Source: Moniliophthora roreri (Eukaryota > Basidiomycota > Agaricomycetes > Agaricales > Marasmiaceae). From it: DNA of 64,000 nt. Position 1 is the stretch's first letter. Each line of letters starts with the position of its first letter. The stretch spans positions 186,001 to 250,000 of the forward strand of contig LATX02000068.1 of the NCBI GenBank assembly GCA_001466705.2. The letters run 5' to 3'. Below, in pieces: positions 63,597-64,000 of the stretch. The translations under genes were made by a program, and so were the position numbers. Under the pieces are notes generated by a model. It had not been told where the DNA came from, searched no databases, and saw nothing but the letters and a program-made list of their open reading frames with translations.

Positions 63597-64000
63597 TGCG
63601 ATGGCAGGCAGCGACTCTGCTTCGTCGCATTCCCTGTCGTCCTGTGGCTTACTCTTCGTTCCGTCTTAGCTCTACGAGTGCTAGGTTTATTCCTCCGGCT
63701 CAATTCAATGATATCGACCAGACGCCTCGGCACCAAAAACGGGACGGTGAATTCGAGGAAAAGGAATCGCCGGACTTCAACCCAAGAAATAAACCAATTC
63801 CAGAGTCCCCCAGTTTCTACACAGGTCGTGCTACGTACCATGATGCATTGATTGTGCTCCAAAACGCGGTAAACACCATACACGCGACTCTCAAAAACCT
63901 GCAACTCCTTCCTCTCCCCGACTTTGCGCGTGACAGCTTAGACTTGCATCCGGCTATTTGGAAACCCATTGAGGAAATGGCAGAGAAGCTGGAATGCAAG
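63597..64000 (+). CDS. MRPS9: Probable mitochondrial ribosomal protein uS9m (Mrps9), 3' partial
   Basis: 134 codons remain open to the window edge. The N-terminus MNILRWQAATLLRRIPCRPV, then AYSSFRLSSTSARF, is Arg/Ser-rich, lacks acidic residues and forms a typical mitochondrial presequence. The segment PIPESPSFYTGRATYHDALI, then LLPLPDFARDSL and WKPIEEM, resembles the N-terminal extension of fungal mitochondrial S9 proteins (SFYTGR ... LPxFAR ... W). The diagnostic uS9 domain lies beyond the window, so the identity is a recognition of the extension only. Confidence 0.6.

Overview
The window is nuclear DNA from a filamentous fungus, most likely a basidiomycete of the Agaricomycotina type. The evidence is the dense, mostly short (about 45-90 nt) GT-AG introns that cut nearly every gene, the compact intergenic spaces, and the gene types: a Zn2Cys6 transcription factor with the basidiomycete-style ICPTG zinc cluster, a CSL-family factor, a small GH45-like protein, a Pbs2-type MAP kinase kinase and an NAD formate dehydrogenase. 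There are no operons. Genes lie on both strands, and several close head-to-head pairs share 66-157 bp spacers. I built the gene models by hand from conserved protein motifs and splice consensus, so exon edges in weakly conserved parts are approximate.

Layout. 1-6.6 kb: the 3' end of an unrecognised Ser/Gly/Tyr-rich gene, a gene-poor tract with one splice-consistent unknown exon pair, a decayed aldo/keto reductase copy next to an intact one (AKR), and a RING/TRAF-type zinc-finger gene divergent from it. 6.8-13.2 kb: an Rtt107/Brc1-like multi-BRCT gene, a ubiquitin-like/BAG cochaperone, and PBS2. 14.1-23.9 kb: a Zn2Cys6 regulator, cytosolic isoleucyl-tRNA synthetase, the spliceosomal SNU23, and ERD1. 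24.5-29.6 kb: formate dehydrogenase, GCN5, and a GPI-anchored GH45/expansin-like protein. 30.8-36.9 kb: an ER cyclophilin with two possible C-termini, the DEAD-box helicase DBP7, and the MYST acetyltransferase ESA1. 37-46 kb: a small unknown membrane protein, a CSL (RBP-J/Su(H)/LAG-1 family) factor, and an unknown Ser/Pro-rich protein whose intron carries a 33-nt C homopolymer. 46-51 kb: a gene-poor tract with unrecognised, splice-consistent fragments. 51-64 kb: an unknown coiled-coil protein with a duplicated NPF-containing repeat, YAK1, a PHOSPHO-type HAD phosphatase, TFB1 (TFIIH), COY1/CASP, and the start of a probable mitochondrial ribosomal protein uS9m.

Nearly all recognisable genes are core eukaryotic housekeeping or regulatory genes: chromatin acetylation (GCN5, ESA1), DNA repair (RTT107-like, TFB1), RNA processing and ribosome biogenesis (SNU23, DBP7), translation (IleRS, uS9m), ER/Golgi function (cyclophilin B, ERD1, COY1) and stress signalling (PBS2, YAK1). 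I see no biosynthetic cluster, CRISPR array, intact transposon or rRNA/tRNA gene.

The most interesting signal is in the cyclophilin gene. Splicing or retaining its last intron would switch the protein between a membrane-anchored form and a soluble form ending in the ER-retention-like tetrapeptide HAEL. Other points worth checking are two introns with GC donors, the decayed tandem AKR copy, the poly-C intron and several coding-like segments of unknown family.
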